The notes: generated by a model not told the origin, from the sequence alone. DNA of 64,000 nucleotides from Hymenobacter caeli (GCF_013294115.1 NZ_JABSNP010000015.1:62001-126000); one strand, 5' to 3'. Shown: positions 18,598-27,429, numbered from the stretch's first letter. Program-made: numbers and translations.

Positions 18598-19638
18598 ATG
18601 CTTTCGCTCGAAGAAAACGTCTCCCTCCGCCCCTACAACACCTTTGGCCTGGAGGTGCAGGCCCGCTACTTTGCCCGCTTCGGCAGCGCCGACGAGCTGC
18701 GCCAGCTGCTGGCTTTGCCGCAGGTGCAAGCCGCCGAAAAGCTCATTTTGGGCGGTGGCTCCAACCTACTCTTTACGCAGGACTTTGCCGGCGTGGTGCT
18801 GAAAAACGAGATTCGGGGCCTGGAAATCCTCACCGAAAACACCGACGATGCCACCACCGCCCTGGTGCGGGCCGGGGCCGGCGAAAGCTGGCACGGCCTG
18901 GTAGAATACGCTTTAAGCCAGGAATTAAGCGGCCTCGAAAACCTCTCGCTCATCCCCGGCACGGTGGGCGCCGCACCGCTGCAAAACATCGGGGCCTACG
19001 GGGCCGAGCTGCGCGACACCTTCGAGCGGCTCGAAGCCGTGGAGCTGGCCACCGGGGCCCTGCGCACGTTCGGGGCCGCCGAGTGCGGCTTCGGCTACCG
19101 CGAAAGCGTGTTCAAGGGCCCCCTCAAAAACCAGTTCGTGGTCACGGCCGTGGTGCTGCGCCTGCACCGCCAGGCCCGCCCCAACGTACAGTACGGGGCC
19201 CTGCAGGAAACGCTGGCCAGCTTCGGCATCGCGGGCGAGCCCACGCCGCACGACATCAGCCGCGCCGTGGTGCACATCCGCCGTTCCAAGCTGCCCGACC
19301 CGGCCGAAATCGGCAACGCCGGCTCGTTCTTCAAAAACCCCGAGGTTTCCCAACGCAAGTTCGACGAGCTGAAAGCACAACACCCGGCCATCCCCGGCTA
19401 CCCCGTGCCCGGCGGCGTGAAGGTGCCCGCCGGCTGGCTCATCGAGCAGGCCGGTTGGAAAGGCCTGCGCCGGGGCCCCGGCGCGGGCACCCACGGCGTG
19501 CACGACCGCCAGGCCCTGGTGCTGGTGAACCACGGCGAAGCCACCGGCCACGAGCTACGCCTACTAGCCGAGGAAATCATCCAGTCCGTCCGCAGCCAGT
19601 TCGGCGTGGAGTTGCACCCGGAGGTGAACATTTTGTAG
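18598..19638 (+). CDS. murB: UDP-N-acetylenolpyruvoylglucosamine reductase
   Basis: A 346-residue FAD enzyme that reduces UDP-GlcNAc-enolpyruvate to UDP-MurNAc in cytoplasmic peptidoglycan synthesis. Motifs: RPYNTFGLEVQAR, ILGGGSNLLFTQDF (FAD binding), LSLIPGTVGAAPLQNIGAYG, CGFGYRESVFK, then GNAGSFFKNPEV, GWLIEQAGWKG and the terminal HPEVNIL. This is the E. coli-like type I MurB. The ATG at 18598 gives the standard N-terminus; the frame is open further upstream but overlaps fucP. It is closed by a strong terminator. Confidence 0.96.
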   Translation: MLSLEENVSLRPYNTFGLEVQARYFARFGSADELRQLLALPQVQAAEKLILGGGSNLLFTQDFAGVVLKNEIRGLEILTENTDDATTALVRAGAGESWHGLVEYALSQELSGLENLSLIPGTVGAAPLQNIGAYGAELRDTFERLEAVELATGALRTFGAAECGFGYRESVFKGPLKNQFVVTAVVLRLHRQARPNVQYGALQETLASFGIAGEPTPHDISRAVVHIRRSKLPDPAEIGNAGSFFKNPEVSQRKFDELKAQHPAIPGYPVPGGVKVPAGWLIEQAGWKGLRRGPGAGTHGVHDRQALVLVNHGEATGHELRLLAEEIIQSVRSQFGVELHPEVNIL

Positions 19639-19690
19639 GCTGCCACAATTTATGGCCTAACCGATAATTATCAAGCGGTTCGCAGACGTA

Positions 19691-19728
19691 AAAAACGGCT
19701 GTTCCTAAGCTAGGAACAGCCATTTTTT
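19691..19728. terminator. Bidirectional terminator between murB and a convergent gene
   Basis: 11-base perfect arms (19697-19707, 19711-19721) with a 3-base loop, an A tract before and a T tract after. Confidence 0.9.
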
Positions 19729-19732
19729 ATAC

Positions 19733-20335
19733 CTAGCCATTAAACAATTTGTGACGCTTAATGGGCTTATTTTTTCGAAGCAATAGTGCATGGTAAAAAG
19801 TAGGCACATCGTTCACCCAGCCCTTGAGAATGAGAATAATTACTATTATTTCAATTCTACTTACCACACCTATGCAGAAGCAAATATTAAATAAAACGCC
19901 TGATTTACAAGTAGTTATTATTTGAATGAGTGTAGCAAAAGAAATTAACACCCACAGTTTAGCACCCCACGAATGCGTTGCTATTTCCTTCCTGAATTTA
20001 ATAAAGCAAATGGCATACGTTGCAACTTCGAGTGCCAGCAGCACCAACAGTTTCAGGGCATTTAATTCGAAAAAGCTTTGGCACTCCAAATAGACTGCCC
20101 CGACCACTAACAACCAAAAAATCTGGTCAACGGTGGAGTCAAGCCGCCGCAGTTTCTCTGTTGAAACCTTTAACTGCCTGGCAATTATTCCGTCAAAAAC
20201 ATCGGTCAGCAAGCCTATTGAAATCAATACAATTGCAACGATTGGAAAGCTTTCCAGCTTAAGCCAGCTCAGGAAAACCAAAAGCGACCCGATAACCAAT
20301 CTCGAATAGATTAAAATTACCGGGGCGTGTTTCAT
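19733..20335 (-). CDS. CDP-alcohol phosphatidyltransferase family protein
   Basis: A 200-residue integral membrane enzyme with about five hydrophobic segments. The family active site D-x2-DG-x2-AR-x8-G-x3-D-x3-D is present as D45, D48-G49, A52-R53, D66 and D70. The usual glycine at position 62 is leucine. Members transfer a phosphatidyl group from CDP-diacylglycerol to an alcohol such as glycerol phosphate, serine or inositol; the acceptor cannot be predicted. Lower GC and high Ile/Leu/Lys content set it apart from its neighbours, suggesting horizontal gain. It ends only a few bases from the terminator shared with murB. Confidence 0.8.
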   Translation of the reverse strand: MKHAPVILIYSRLVIGSLLVFLSWLKLESFPIVAIVLISIGLLTDVFDGIIARQLKVSTEKLRRLDSTVDQIFWLLVVGAVYLECQSFFELNALKLLVLLALEVATYAICFIKFRKEIATHSWGAKLWVLISFATLIQIITTCKSGVLFNICFCIGVVSRIEIIVIILILKGWVNDVPTFYHALLLRKNKPIKRHKLFNG

Positions 20336-20357
20336 TACGGCAAATTAGCGCTTGCTA

Positions 20358-22799
20358 TTACTTCAGCACCGCCAGCGTCACACCGTCGCCGCCGCGGTCG
20401 GCGTGCTCGTCGGCCACGCTGGCCACGGCTTTCACGGAGCGCAGGTAGTCGCGCACCACTTGGCGGAGCACGCCGTTGCCGCGGCCGTGCACGAATTTCA
20501 CTTCCGGCATGCCCAGCATCACGGCGTCGTCCACGAAGCTCATGGTTTTGGTGAGGGCGTCTTCGGCCCGCTCGCCGCGCAGGTCAAGCGTGGGGCTGAA
20601 GCCGGCCATGCGGTCGGTGATGTTGACGCCGTTGCCGCTGGGGCCCCCACCGCTGAGGCGCGAGGTTTTAGCCTTGGCGGCCTGCTCCCGGTCGCGGATT
20701 TCGGCGCGGCCCAGCTTCTCCAGCTGGCTCACCTTCACCAGCGTTTTGAGGCCCCCGAACATCACCTCGGCGGTTTGGCCCTTCACGCCCACCAGCTCGC
20801 CGTAGCCGTCCTGGCCCAATAGGGCCACTTTGTCGCCGGCTTGCAGGCCGCCGACGGTGGCCAACTCGCGGGTGGCGCGGGCCTTCGGCGGCTCGATGTG
20901 CAGCTCTTTCCGCACGAAATTGTCCAGCTTTTCGCGCGCCAGCTTGTTGATTTCCTTGTCGGCCTGGCCGCGGCGGATTTCGGTGATCGTGGCCTCGATC
21001 TGCTGGTTGGTGTCGCGCAGCAGGGCCTTGGCCTCCTGCTTGGCGGCGCGCAGGGTTTCGAGGCGCGTGTCCTCGATGTGCTGCTTGAGGTCGGCGTAGT
21101 CCTGGGCGGCCTTTTTAAGGCGGCGCTCCTGCTTGGCGGCCTCGGCGGTGTGGCGCTCCAGCTCGGTTTTTTCCTGCTCCAGGCCCTCCAGCAGCTGGTC
21201 GTAACGGATTTTATCCTTGCCCACGAGCTGCGAGGCACGCTCCACCAGGTCCTTGGGCAGGCCAATTTTGCGGGCAATTTCGATGGCGAAGCTGGACCCC
21301 GGCTTGCCCACTTCGAGGCGGTACAGGGGCTGGAGGCGCTCGGGGTCGTAGCGCATGGCCCCGTTCACGAAGCCCGGCGTGCGCTCGGCAAAATTCTTAA
21401 GATTAGTATAGTGCGTGGTGATGACGCCGTAGGTGCGCGCCCGGCTGAACTGCTCCAGCACGGCTTCGGCAATGGCCCCGCCCAGGCTGGGCTCGGTGCC
21501 GGTGCCGAATTCGTCGATCAGCACCAGGCTCTTTTTGCCCGCCAGCAGCAGGAACTGCTTCATGGCCAGCAGGTGCGAGGAGTAGGTCGAAAGGTCGTTT
21601 TCCAGGCTCTGCTCGTCGCCAATGTCCAGGAAAATATCGTCGAATACCCCGGCCTCCGACTCGTCGCCGCAGGGGATGAGCAGGCCCAGTTGCAGCATGT
21701 ACTGCACCAAGCCCACCGTCTTCAAAGTCACCGACTTACCACCGGCGTTGGGGCCCGAAATCACCAGCATGCGCTGCTCGTGGTTCAGCTCCAGGTCGAG
21801 GGGCACCACCTCGCGGGTTTCGCCGGTGAGGCGCTTGTGCTCGGCGTAGGCCAGCGTGAGCAGCGGGTGGCGCACGCGCTTCCAGCACAGCAGCGGCTTG
21901 GGGTCGAGGCGGGGCAGTTGGCCGTCGAGCTCCACGGCCAGGCGGGCCTTGGCGCGGATGAAATCGAGCAGGCCCAGGTACTGGTAGGCGCGGCGCAGGT
22001 CGGGCAGGTGGGGCCGCAGCTGGTCGGTGAGGGCCGTCAGAATCCGCACCAGCTCGCGCTGGTAGGCATTCTCCAGGTCCTTGATGTCGTTGTTCAGCTC
22101 GAATACGGCCGCCGGCTCGATATAGACGGTCTGGCCCGAGGCCGACTCGTCATGAATCAAACCCTTCACCCGGCGCTTGTGCTCGGCAATTACCGGCAGC
22201 ACCAACCGCCCGCCGCGAATCGTTGGTTCGGCCCCCGCCGGCACCCACCCTTCCGTGATGGCGTGGCGCAGGATGCCCGCCAGCTGGCGGCGCAGCTGGC
22301 CCTGGCGCACAATCAGCTCCTGGCGCAGCTGGCGCAGCAGCGGCGACGCGTCGTCGCGCACCGCGCCCTCGTCGTCCACCACCTTGTCGAGCGCCGCCAT
22401 CAGGTTGCGGTCCACCTGCACGCCGATGCCCAGCAGGCGCAGCGTGGGGTACTGCCCCTCGGAGGCCTGGGTGAAGAAAGTCAGCGCCTGCCGGATGGTG
22501 CGCAGGCTCATCTTCACCTCAAAAAACGCGGGCACGTCGAGGAAGGCCCCCGGCAGCGCCGCCCGCTTGAAGTGCACCTGCGGGTCGTAGTAGTGCGAGG
22601 CCGGAAAGTCGGCCCCCGAGCGCAGCAAAAAGGCAAATTCGTTGGTTTGTTGCAGCAGCTTCAGCAGCGGCTCGGCCTTGGTCTGGAACTCCAGCTTGGC
22701 CACGTACTGGCGGCCCAGGGCCGATAAGCAGTTGGCTTCGAGCCGCTGGCGCAGCGCGGCGAAGCCGATTTTGTGTTCGAAGTTTTGGGGAAGTAGCAA
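20358..22799 (-). CDS. mutS2: MutS2 family endonuclease/ATPase
   Basis: An 813-residue MutS2 homologue, which limits recombination and/or rescues stalled ribosomes. The clamp/lever region is followed by GPNAGGKSVTLKT (Walker A), ENDLSTYSSHL and VLIDEFGTGTEPSLGGAIAE (Walker B). A long coiled coil (ERHTAEAAKQERRLKKAAQD) leads to a C-terminal Smr domain with LDLRGERAEDAL and FVHGRGNGVLR. The start is uncertain: the conserved N-terminus begins LLLPQNFEHKIGF, so TTG 22799 behind a TATCTTCG box is preferred. An ATG at 22934 would add 45 non-conserved residues. Confidence 0.92.
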   Translation of the reverse strand: MLLPQNFEHKIGFAALRQRLEANCLSALGRQYVAKLEFQTKAEPLLKLLQQTNEFAFLLRSGADFPASHYYDPQVHFKRAALPGAFLDVPAFFEVKMSLRTIRQALTFFTQASEGQYPTLRLLGIGVQVDRNLMAALDKVVDDEGAVRDDASPLLRQLRQELIVRQGQLRRQLAGILRHAITEGWVPAGAEPTIRGGRLVLPVIAEHKRRVKGLIHDESASGQTVYIEPAAVFELNNDIKDLENAYQRELVRILTALTDQLRPHLPDLRRAYQYLGLLDFIRAKARLAVELDGQLPRLDPKPLLCWKRVRHPLLTLAYAEHKRLTGETREVVPLDLELNHEQRMLVISGPNAGGKSVTLKTVGLVQYMLQLGLLIPCGDESEAGVFDDIFLDIGDEQSLENDLSTYSSHLLAMKQFLLLAGKKSLVLIDEFGTGTEPSLGGAIAEAVLEQFSRARTYGVITTHYTNLKNFAERTPGFVNGAMRYDPERLQPLYRLEVGKPGSSFAIEIARKIGLPKDLVERASQLVGKDKIRYDQLLEGLEQEKTELERHTAEAAKQERRLKKAAQDYADLKQHIEDTRLETLRAAKQEAKALLRDTNQQIEATITEIRRGQADKEINKLAREKLDNFVRKELHIEPPKARATRELATVGGLQAGDKVALLGQDGYGELVGVKGQTAEVMFGGLKTLVKVSQLEKLGRAEIRDREQAAKAKTSRLSGGGPSGNGVNITDRMAGFSPTLDLRGERAEDALTKTMSFVDDAVMLGMPEVKFVHGRGNGVLRQVVRDYLRSVKAVASVADEHADRGGDGVTLAVLK

Positions 22800-22824
22800 G
22801 TAAGCAGGCGTTGGTATATAGCTA

Positions 22825-22832
22825 CGAAGATA
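22825..22832 (-). promoter_or_regulatory. Promoter -7 element for mutS2
   Basis: TATCTTCG on the minus strand, one base from TAnnTTTG, 25 bases upstream of the proposed TTG start. Its position inside the ATG-initiated longer frame argues against that longer start. The rest of 22800-23101 shows only this and the plus-strand promoter at 23062. Confidence 0.45.
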
Positions 22833-23061
22833 AACCGCAGGCAAGGGGGAAAGATTTCGCAAAGAAGGCCGGCTTGGTACATTGGCCCAGCGTCGGCATG
22901 CGGCGACGACATACTGCTGAGTGACATTGAGCATCTCGTTCGGTTCGGGCGCGGGCTAGTTGCGCTGGATTTTTGTTTCCCAAACCACAGGTCCAATGTC
23001 AAATTGGCAGCGCGTCATAGATGCGCGCCAGCAGATTTCAAAAATCATTTTTTGAAGCCAT

Positions 23062-23069
23062 TACCTTTG
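23062..23069 (+). promoter_or_regulatory. Promoter -7 element for small membrane protein
   Basis: TACCTTTG, a perfect TAnnTTTG match, 32 bases upstream of the GTG at 23102. Confidence 0.5.
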
Positions 23070-23101
23070 GCCATTTACACCGCCCTCTTCCAAGCATTTT
23101 T

Positions 23102-23326
23102 GTGAAACAAATCAAACAGATTGACAAAACAATCGCCGAAAAAGCTTCGAATATTTTGCTTTATGGACTTTGTATTAGTTCCGTAATTTGGGGCATTCGT
23201 AAATTTCTCCAAATAGTTCCGGATACGCCAACCACTCAGTCTACAACACTGATTACAGCATCGCTTTTTGTTGGAGTTGCCCTTATCACATGGTTCTATT
23301 ATTCTGTGCGGCTGGGTAAGAATTAG
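23102..23326 (+). CDS. Small two-helix membrane protein, unknown
   Basis: A 74-residue protein read from GTG 23102 (VKQIKQIDKTIAEKASN). It has two hydrophobic segments, ILLYGLCISSVIWGI and LITASLFVGVALITWFYY, separated by a polar loop, so it is probably an inner-membrane hairpin. The frame is open upstream to 23021, but that would run through the promoter-like TACCTTTG. No family recognised. AT-rich relative to its neighbours. The following 190 bases to 23516 hold nothing I can identify. Confidence 0.5.
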   Translation: MKQIKQIDKTIAEKASNILLYGLCISSVIWGIRKFLQIVPDTPTTQSTTLITASLFVGVALITWFYYSVRLGKN

Positions 23327-23516
23327 CTTCGAATTACATTATTGGTGCTGGTGATGTCAAGCACGCTAATGACAGCATACGACTTTGTGGCGTCGCGTCA
23401 CCGATTGCAATTAGATCCATTGAATTTTGTAAACTACGCTGTCTACTACATCACACATATTTGGGCCTTGAGGCTGCTATTTCAAAAGCATCAATCTAAA
23501 ATCAGCGCATAGCAAG

Positions 23517-24284
23517 CTACCTATCCACCCCCGCCCCGAACAGCGCAAAATCGTACTTCACCGGGTCCAGCGGGTCCAACTCGCGTAGGTTCGCTGTCAG
23601 TTCTTCGGCGGCTTCCCAGTCCACGAGCTTGCGGGTGAGCAGACCCAGGGGGCGGGCCTGGCGCTCGACGTGCAGGTCAATGGGCATAATTAAATCCGCC
23701 GGGGAAAGGCGCGTCCAGAGGCCAAAATCGACGCCGCGGTCGTCGCGGCGCACCAGCCAGCGCAGGTACATGTTCACGCGCTTGCAGGCCGACTTGCGGG
23801 CCGGCGTGGCCACGTGCTTGCGGGTGCGGGCGGGCGCGTCGGGCAGGCTGAAGAAGCGGTGGTGGAAGTTAATGAGCCGCTCGCGCTGGGTGGCCCCCAC
23901 CAGAAACGCCGTTTCCAGCGTGTCGTGCTGGCCGTACCAATCGCGCAGGAAGTGCACGAAGTACAGCAAATCGGTGTCGCAGAACGTGCGGTGGCAGAAG
24001 CCGAGCAGCTTCTTCAGGTCCTCGTCGTGGTGCTGGGTTACGAACTGATACGGCGCGTCGTCCATGCGGCGCAGCAGCTCGTTGCACTTGTTGATGATGG
24101 TCGGCCGCTGCCCCCAGGCCAGCAGCGCGGCAAACAGCGCACTAATTTCCACGTCCTGCCGCTGCGTGAAGCGGTGCGGAATTTGAATCGGGTCGTTCTT
24201 AATGAATTCCGGCCGGTTGTAGCGGTCGTACTGGGCATCGAGCTGGTGCCGCAGGTGGGCCAGGTTTTTCAGGTGGTGGGCCAC
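23517..24284 (-). CDS. TIGR02757 family (DUF2400) protein
   Basis: A 255-residue cytoplasmic protein of the conserved TIGR02757 family, function unknown. Motifs: YNRPEFIKNDPIQIPHRF near the N-terminus, ISALFAALLAWGQRPTIINK, then CHRTFCDTDLLYFVHFLR, CKRVNMYLRWLVRRD and GVDFGLWTRLSPADLIMPID. Family length is about 250. An ATG at 24377 exists, but the extra 31 residues (with VGQPAKSWPPDAAI) are translated from one arm of a palindromic repeat. GTG 24284 (VAHHLKNLAHL) is therefore the likelier start. Confidence 0.85.
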   Translation of the reverse strand: MAHHLKNLAHLRHQLDAQYDRYNRPEFIKNDPIQIPHRFTQRQDVEISALFAALLAWGQRPTIINKCNELLRRMDDAPYQFVTQHHDEDLKKLLGFCHRTFCDTDLLYFVHFLRDWYGQHDTLETAFLVGATQRERLINFHHRFFSLPDAPARTRKHVATPARKSACKRVNMYLRWLVRRDDRGVDFGLWTRLSPADLIMPIDLHVERQARPLGLLTRKLVDWEAAEELTANLRELDPLDPVKYDFALFGAGVDR

Positions 24285-24316
24285 GATAAGGAATAAGTGA
24301 GGGGTGATGGCCGCGT

Positions 24317-24439
24317 CGGGCGGCCAACTTTTCGCCGGCTGCCCGACAATCACCAGGGCTTTGCGAACGGTAGTCATAAGCGCAAGGCCACAAAATGATT
24401 CAACGATTACCGGACAGCCGGTGAAAAGCTGGCCGCCCG
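24317..24439. repeat. Palindromic repeat with 35-bp arms (family B)
   Basis: Imperfect inverted arms 24317-24351 and 24405-24439, differing at few positions, around a 53-base centre. It lies in the gap upstream of the TIGR02757 gene and extends over its ATG-initiated alternative start. Confidence 0.8.
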
Positions 24440-24453
24440 GCCCGACCGGCGGC

Positions 24454-24972
24454 TCAGGATTTCACCTGCGGCACCTGGTGCCCGGTTAGCAGCGCCGCCA
24501 ACTCGTCGGCCGGGTACGCGGCGGGCAGGCGGCGTAGGTCGAGGTAGTAGCAGGCGGCCTCGGTGGGGTAAAGCAGCAGCCAGTCGGGCCGCACCCACAC
24601 GGCGCGGCGCAGGGCCGCCCACGGCAAGGCAAAGTGCCCCAGCGCACTGTGGCCGCGAATTTCAGCAGCCGTTAACTCATAGCTGATGGGCACCTGCATG
24701 GCCGCGCTGCGCCGGTACGTGCGCCGCAGCAGCCGCCGCACCAGCAGCGGCCGCAGGGCCCCGTAGGCCAGGCCCACGGCCAGCAGCACCGGCGACGACC
24801 ACGCGAATGCCCCGTCCGGGGCCCGGCCGCGCAGTTGCAGCGCCGCGCTGGCGGCCAGCAGCGCCAGGGCCAGGCCCAGCAGCCAGTGGTTGCGCCGGGT
24901 GGCGGCCGCGTGCCACCACAGCCGGAAATTCACGGCCACGTACTCGCCGGCCGTCAGCCGCACACCGGGCAT
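24454..24972 (-). CDS. YcxB-like membrane protein
   Basis: A 172-residue protein starting MPGVRLTAGEYVAVNFRLWW. Two adjacent hydrophobic segments (about 32-47 and 60-75) are followed by an RRLLRRTYRRSA basic stretch. The cytoplasmic beta-rich tail reads YELTAAEIRGHSALGHFALPW and then WLLLYPTEAACYYLDLRRLP. This layout is that of YcxB-like (PF14317) proteins, function unknown. A TTG 27 bases upstream would lengthen it; the ATG is preferred. Confidence 0.65.
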   Translation of the reverse strand: MPGVRLTAGEYVAVNFRLWWHAAATRRNHWLLGLALALLAASAALQLRGRAPDGAFAWSSPVLLAVGLAYGALRPLLVRRLLRRTYRRSAAMQVPISYELTAAEIRGHSALGHFALPWAALRRAVWVRPDWLLLYPTEAACYYLDLRRLPAAYPADELAALLTGHQVPQVKS

Positions 24973-25012
24973 TTCAACGGGAAACACGGGGCTTGCCAAA
25001 CCGACGGGGGCC

Positions 25013-26038
25013 CTACGGCACGTAGCTGGTTTCGACGCGGAAGCGCTGGTCGGCGGTGCCCAGCTTCTGCACGGCCCGGGGCGAGAGGCGCACCAGGATG
25101 TTGTTGTTCTCGCCGGTGTCGGGCAGCTTGCCGATGACGCGCACGTACACCGACTGCCCGTTCATGGCGTTTTTCACCTGCATGATGGTGCCCACGGGGG
25201 CCGTTTTGTGCAGGGCCAGGTACTTGTCGGTGCCGTTGTTGTCGATGGTGGCGGCCATGCCGCTTTCCGTCACGCGCGGCACCAGCTCGCTGGCGCGGGT
25301 GGGGCTGCGCTCGGCGGAGCGCTCGGACCGGTCGGCCGCTTTTTTCTCGGCCTTCGCTACCTCTTTCTCCATCGGGGAAGCGGGCGTCACCGTGGCCACC
25401 TGGGCCGGCTTGTCGGCCGCGGGGAGCGGGGTGGGCACGGTTTCTGGCTCGGCGGGGCGCGGGGCGGCGGCGACCGGGGCCGCTACGGCAACCGGGGCAG
25501 TAGCGGCCGGCGCGGAAGTGGCGGCCACTGCCCCGGCGGCCCGCAGCTGGAGCCGCTGACCCAGGCGCACGCGGCCATCGGCGGGCAAGTTGTTGAGCTT
25601 GATCAGCTCGTCGGGGGCCACCTGGAAGCGCCGGGCAATGGCGTAGAGGTTGTCGCCCTTGGCCACGGTGTAGCGGCTGGGGGCCGGGGCGGCCCCGGCC
25701 GACTTGCCGGCCGTTTTGGCTCCGGGGGCGGGGGCTTTGGCCGAGGCCGCCTCGGCCGGGGCCGGAGCCGGGCCGCTGCCCGCCGGGCGCGGCACCAGCA
25801 CCACCTGCCCAATGCCCAGGCCGTTGACGATTTGCGGGTTGGCCCCGACGAGCTGGCCCAGGCTGACGTGGTAGCGGCGCGAGAGGGCCGAGAGGGTTTC
25901 GCCCTGCGTCACGCGGTGGCGCACGAAGCGCTGGCCACCGCGCATTTCCGTCCCAATCGAATCGGCCGGGGCCAGGGCCGGGGGCCCCAGGGCGGGGCCG
26001 CGCAGGGCCGCCGTCAGTAGTAACAGTAATCCAGTCAT
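25013..26038 (-). CDS. LysM and RlpA-like (double-psi beta-barrel) cell-wall protein
   Basis: A 341-residue exported protein starting MTGLLLLLTAALRGP (signal peptide). Two LysM domains follow: HRVTQGETLSALSRRYHVSL and YTVAKGDNLYAIARRFQVA, each about 45 residues, binding peptidoglycan. A long Pro/Ala linker and a charged EKEVAKAEKKAADRSERS segment lead to a C-terminal RlpA-type double-psi barrel. That barrel contains YLALHKTAPVGTIMQVKNAM and VYVRVIGKLPDTGENNN, ending VETSYVP. It probably acts at the septum or wall; a catalytic Asp typical of lytic RlpA is not clear to me. The frame is open to 26107, but ATG 26038 begins the signal. Confidence 0.85.
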   Translation of the reverse strand: MTGLLLLLTAALRGPALGPPALAPADSIGTEMRGGQRFVRHRVTQGETLSALSRRYHVSLGQLVGANPQIVNGLGIGQVVLVPRPAGSGPAPAPAEAASAKAPAPGAKTAGKSAGAAPAPSRYTVAKGDNLYAIARRFQVAPDELIKLNNLPADGRVRLGQRLQLRAAGAVAATSAPAATAPVAVAAPVAAAPRPAEPETVPTPLPAADKPAQVATVTPASPMEKEVAKAEKKAADRSERSAERSPTRASELVPRVTESGMAATIDNNGTDKYLALHKTAPVGTIMQVKNAMNGQSVYVRVIGKLPDTGENNNILVRLSPRAVQKLGTADQRFRVETSYVP

Positions 26039-26205
26039 ATAAAATCGGCGTTGCGAAAGTCGTTCCAAACCCCGCCGTGGGGACCGGCCAGCGGCCGGCG
26101 CGGGCAAAATAACGAAGAATACGCCCAGCTTGCGCCCCGGGGCCCCCGCGCCCCGGCCCCAGGGGCGTTCTTTGGGGCCCCAACTTTTTGCGTTTCGCCC
26201 CGCCC

Positions 26206-26958
26206 ATGGTCCTCGGTCTCATCCCCGCCCGCTACGCCTCCACCCGCCTGCCCGGCAAGCCGCTCCTCGACCTCGGCGGCCGCAGCATGATTGCCCGCGT
26301 GGTGCAGCAGGCCCGGCAGGCCCGCCTCGACCGCGTGGTGGTGGCCACCGACGACGAGCGGATTTTGCGGCACGTGCTCGATTTCGGGGGCGAGGCCGTG
26401 CTCACCCGCCCCGACCACCCCAGCGGCACCGACCGCCTCTACGAAGCCTTCCAGCGGCTGGGCAGCCCGCCCGACGTGCACTGCATCGTCAACATCCAGG
26501 GCGACGAGCCGTTCATCCACCCGGCCCAAATCGATGCGCTGGTGGCTTTTTTTCAGGACGAGCGCACGGCCCCCGACATTGCCACGCTCGTGAAGCCGGT
26601 GGTGAGCGCCGAGGAGCTGTTCAGCCCGCACCTGCCCAAAGTGGTGCTCAACCACCGCCAGGAGGCCCTGTATTTCAGCCGCCACCCCCTGCCCTACCAG
26701 CGCCAGCACCCGCCGGCCGAGTGGCTGGCCCACCACCGCTACCTGCGCCACCTGGGCCTGTACGCTTACCGCCCGGCGGTGCTGGCGCAGCTCACGCAGC
26801 TGCCCGTGTCGGCCCTCGAAGCGGCCGAAAGCCTGGAGCAGCTGCGCTGGCTGGAGGCCGGCTACGCCATCCGCTGCGCCGAAACCGCGCTCGACGCCTT
26901 CGGCATCGACACGCCGGCGGACGTGGCCCGGGCCCGGCAGCGGCTGGCGGCGGGCTAA
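26206..26958 (+). CDS. kdsB: 3-deoxy-manno-octulosonate cytidylyltransferase
   Basis: A 250-residue CMP-Kdo synthetase that activates Kdo with CTP for lipopolysaccharide core synthesis in the cytoplasm. Motifs: LGLIPARYASTRLPGKPL (nucleotide binding), VVVATDDERIL, NIQGDEPFIHP (metal and sugar binding), YFSRHPLPYQR, HLGLYAYRP and ESLEQLRWLEAGYAIRC. ATG 26206 gives the standard N-terminus. Its TAA overlaps the stop of the convergent DUF1622 gene. Confidence 0.96.
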   Translation: MVLGLIPARYASTRLPGKPLLDLGGRSMIARVVQQARQARLDRVVVATDDERILRHVLDFGGEAVLTRPDHPSGTDRLYEAFQRLGSPPDVHCIVNIQGDEPFIHPAQIDALVAFFQDERTAPDIATLVKPVVSAEELFSPHLPKVVLNHRQEALYFSRHPLPYQRQHPPAEWLAHHRYLRHLGLYAYRPAVLAQLTQLPVSALEAAESLEQLRWLEAGYAIRCAETALDAFGIDTPADVARARQRLAAG

Positions 26959-27398
26959 TTGCCGGCCGGGGCGGGCGGGGCCCCGGCTTCGTCCCCGGCG
27001 GCCTTGGTTGAGCGGCGTTCTTCCCGCATTTCTTTCGATAAGAAGAAATTCAGGGCGGTGCGAATCACGGCAATGGCCCCCAGCCGGCCAATTTGGTCCC
27101 AGCTCGGCGCAATGGCCGTGGACAAAATGTCGGCCCCCAACTGAAATTCCAGGGCCAAGGCCAGGTAGCGCGACAACGTGAGCCGGATGGCGGTGAAATC
27201 GGTGGTGCGCCGCGCCCAGAGGGCTCGCAACAGCAACCAGCCGGCCACGGCAATGCCCAGCGCGATAATGGACGCGCCCACCATTTCCACGCCCAACTTT
27301 AGCCATTGTACCGCCCCGATGACGTGGGTTTCGGCTTGGGCGTACAGAGTGGCGGGTTCAGGGGGCACGGGCAAGACTTGGGACCAAACAATTTTTAT
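26955..27398 (-). CDS. DUF1622 membrane protein
   Basis: About 147 residues. A membrane helix, GASIIALGIAVAGWLLLRAL, is followed by FTAIRLTLSRYLALALEFQLGADILSTAIAP and LGAIAVIRTALNFFLSKEM, the characteristic order in DUF1622 (PF07784). The tail is Pro/Ala rich. Function unknown. The start is unclear: TTG 27398 is used here, TTG 27440 is also open, and no ATG exists before the first helix. Its stop overlaps the kdsB stop on the opposite strand by 3 bases. It lies directly downstream of the eIF1-like gene and may share its transcript. Confidence 0.75.
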   Translation of the reverse strand: MKIVWSQVLPVPPEPATLYAQAETHVIGAVQWLKLGVEMVGASIIALGIAVAGWLLLRALWARRTTDFTAIRLTLSRYLALALEFQLGADILSTAIAPSWDQIGRLGAIAVIRTALNFFLSKEMREERRSTKAAGDEAGAPPAPAGN

Positions 27399-27429
27399 CA
27401 AAGGGCTGGTTGGGACCGACGCGCTGGCA

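Noticed and set aside
20841..22727. 628-codon plus-strand open frame opposite mutS2
   Set aside because: Antisense shadow caused by codon bias; MutS2 Walker and Smr motifs lie on the other strand.
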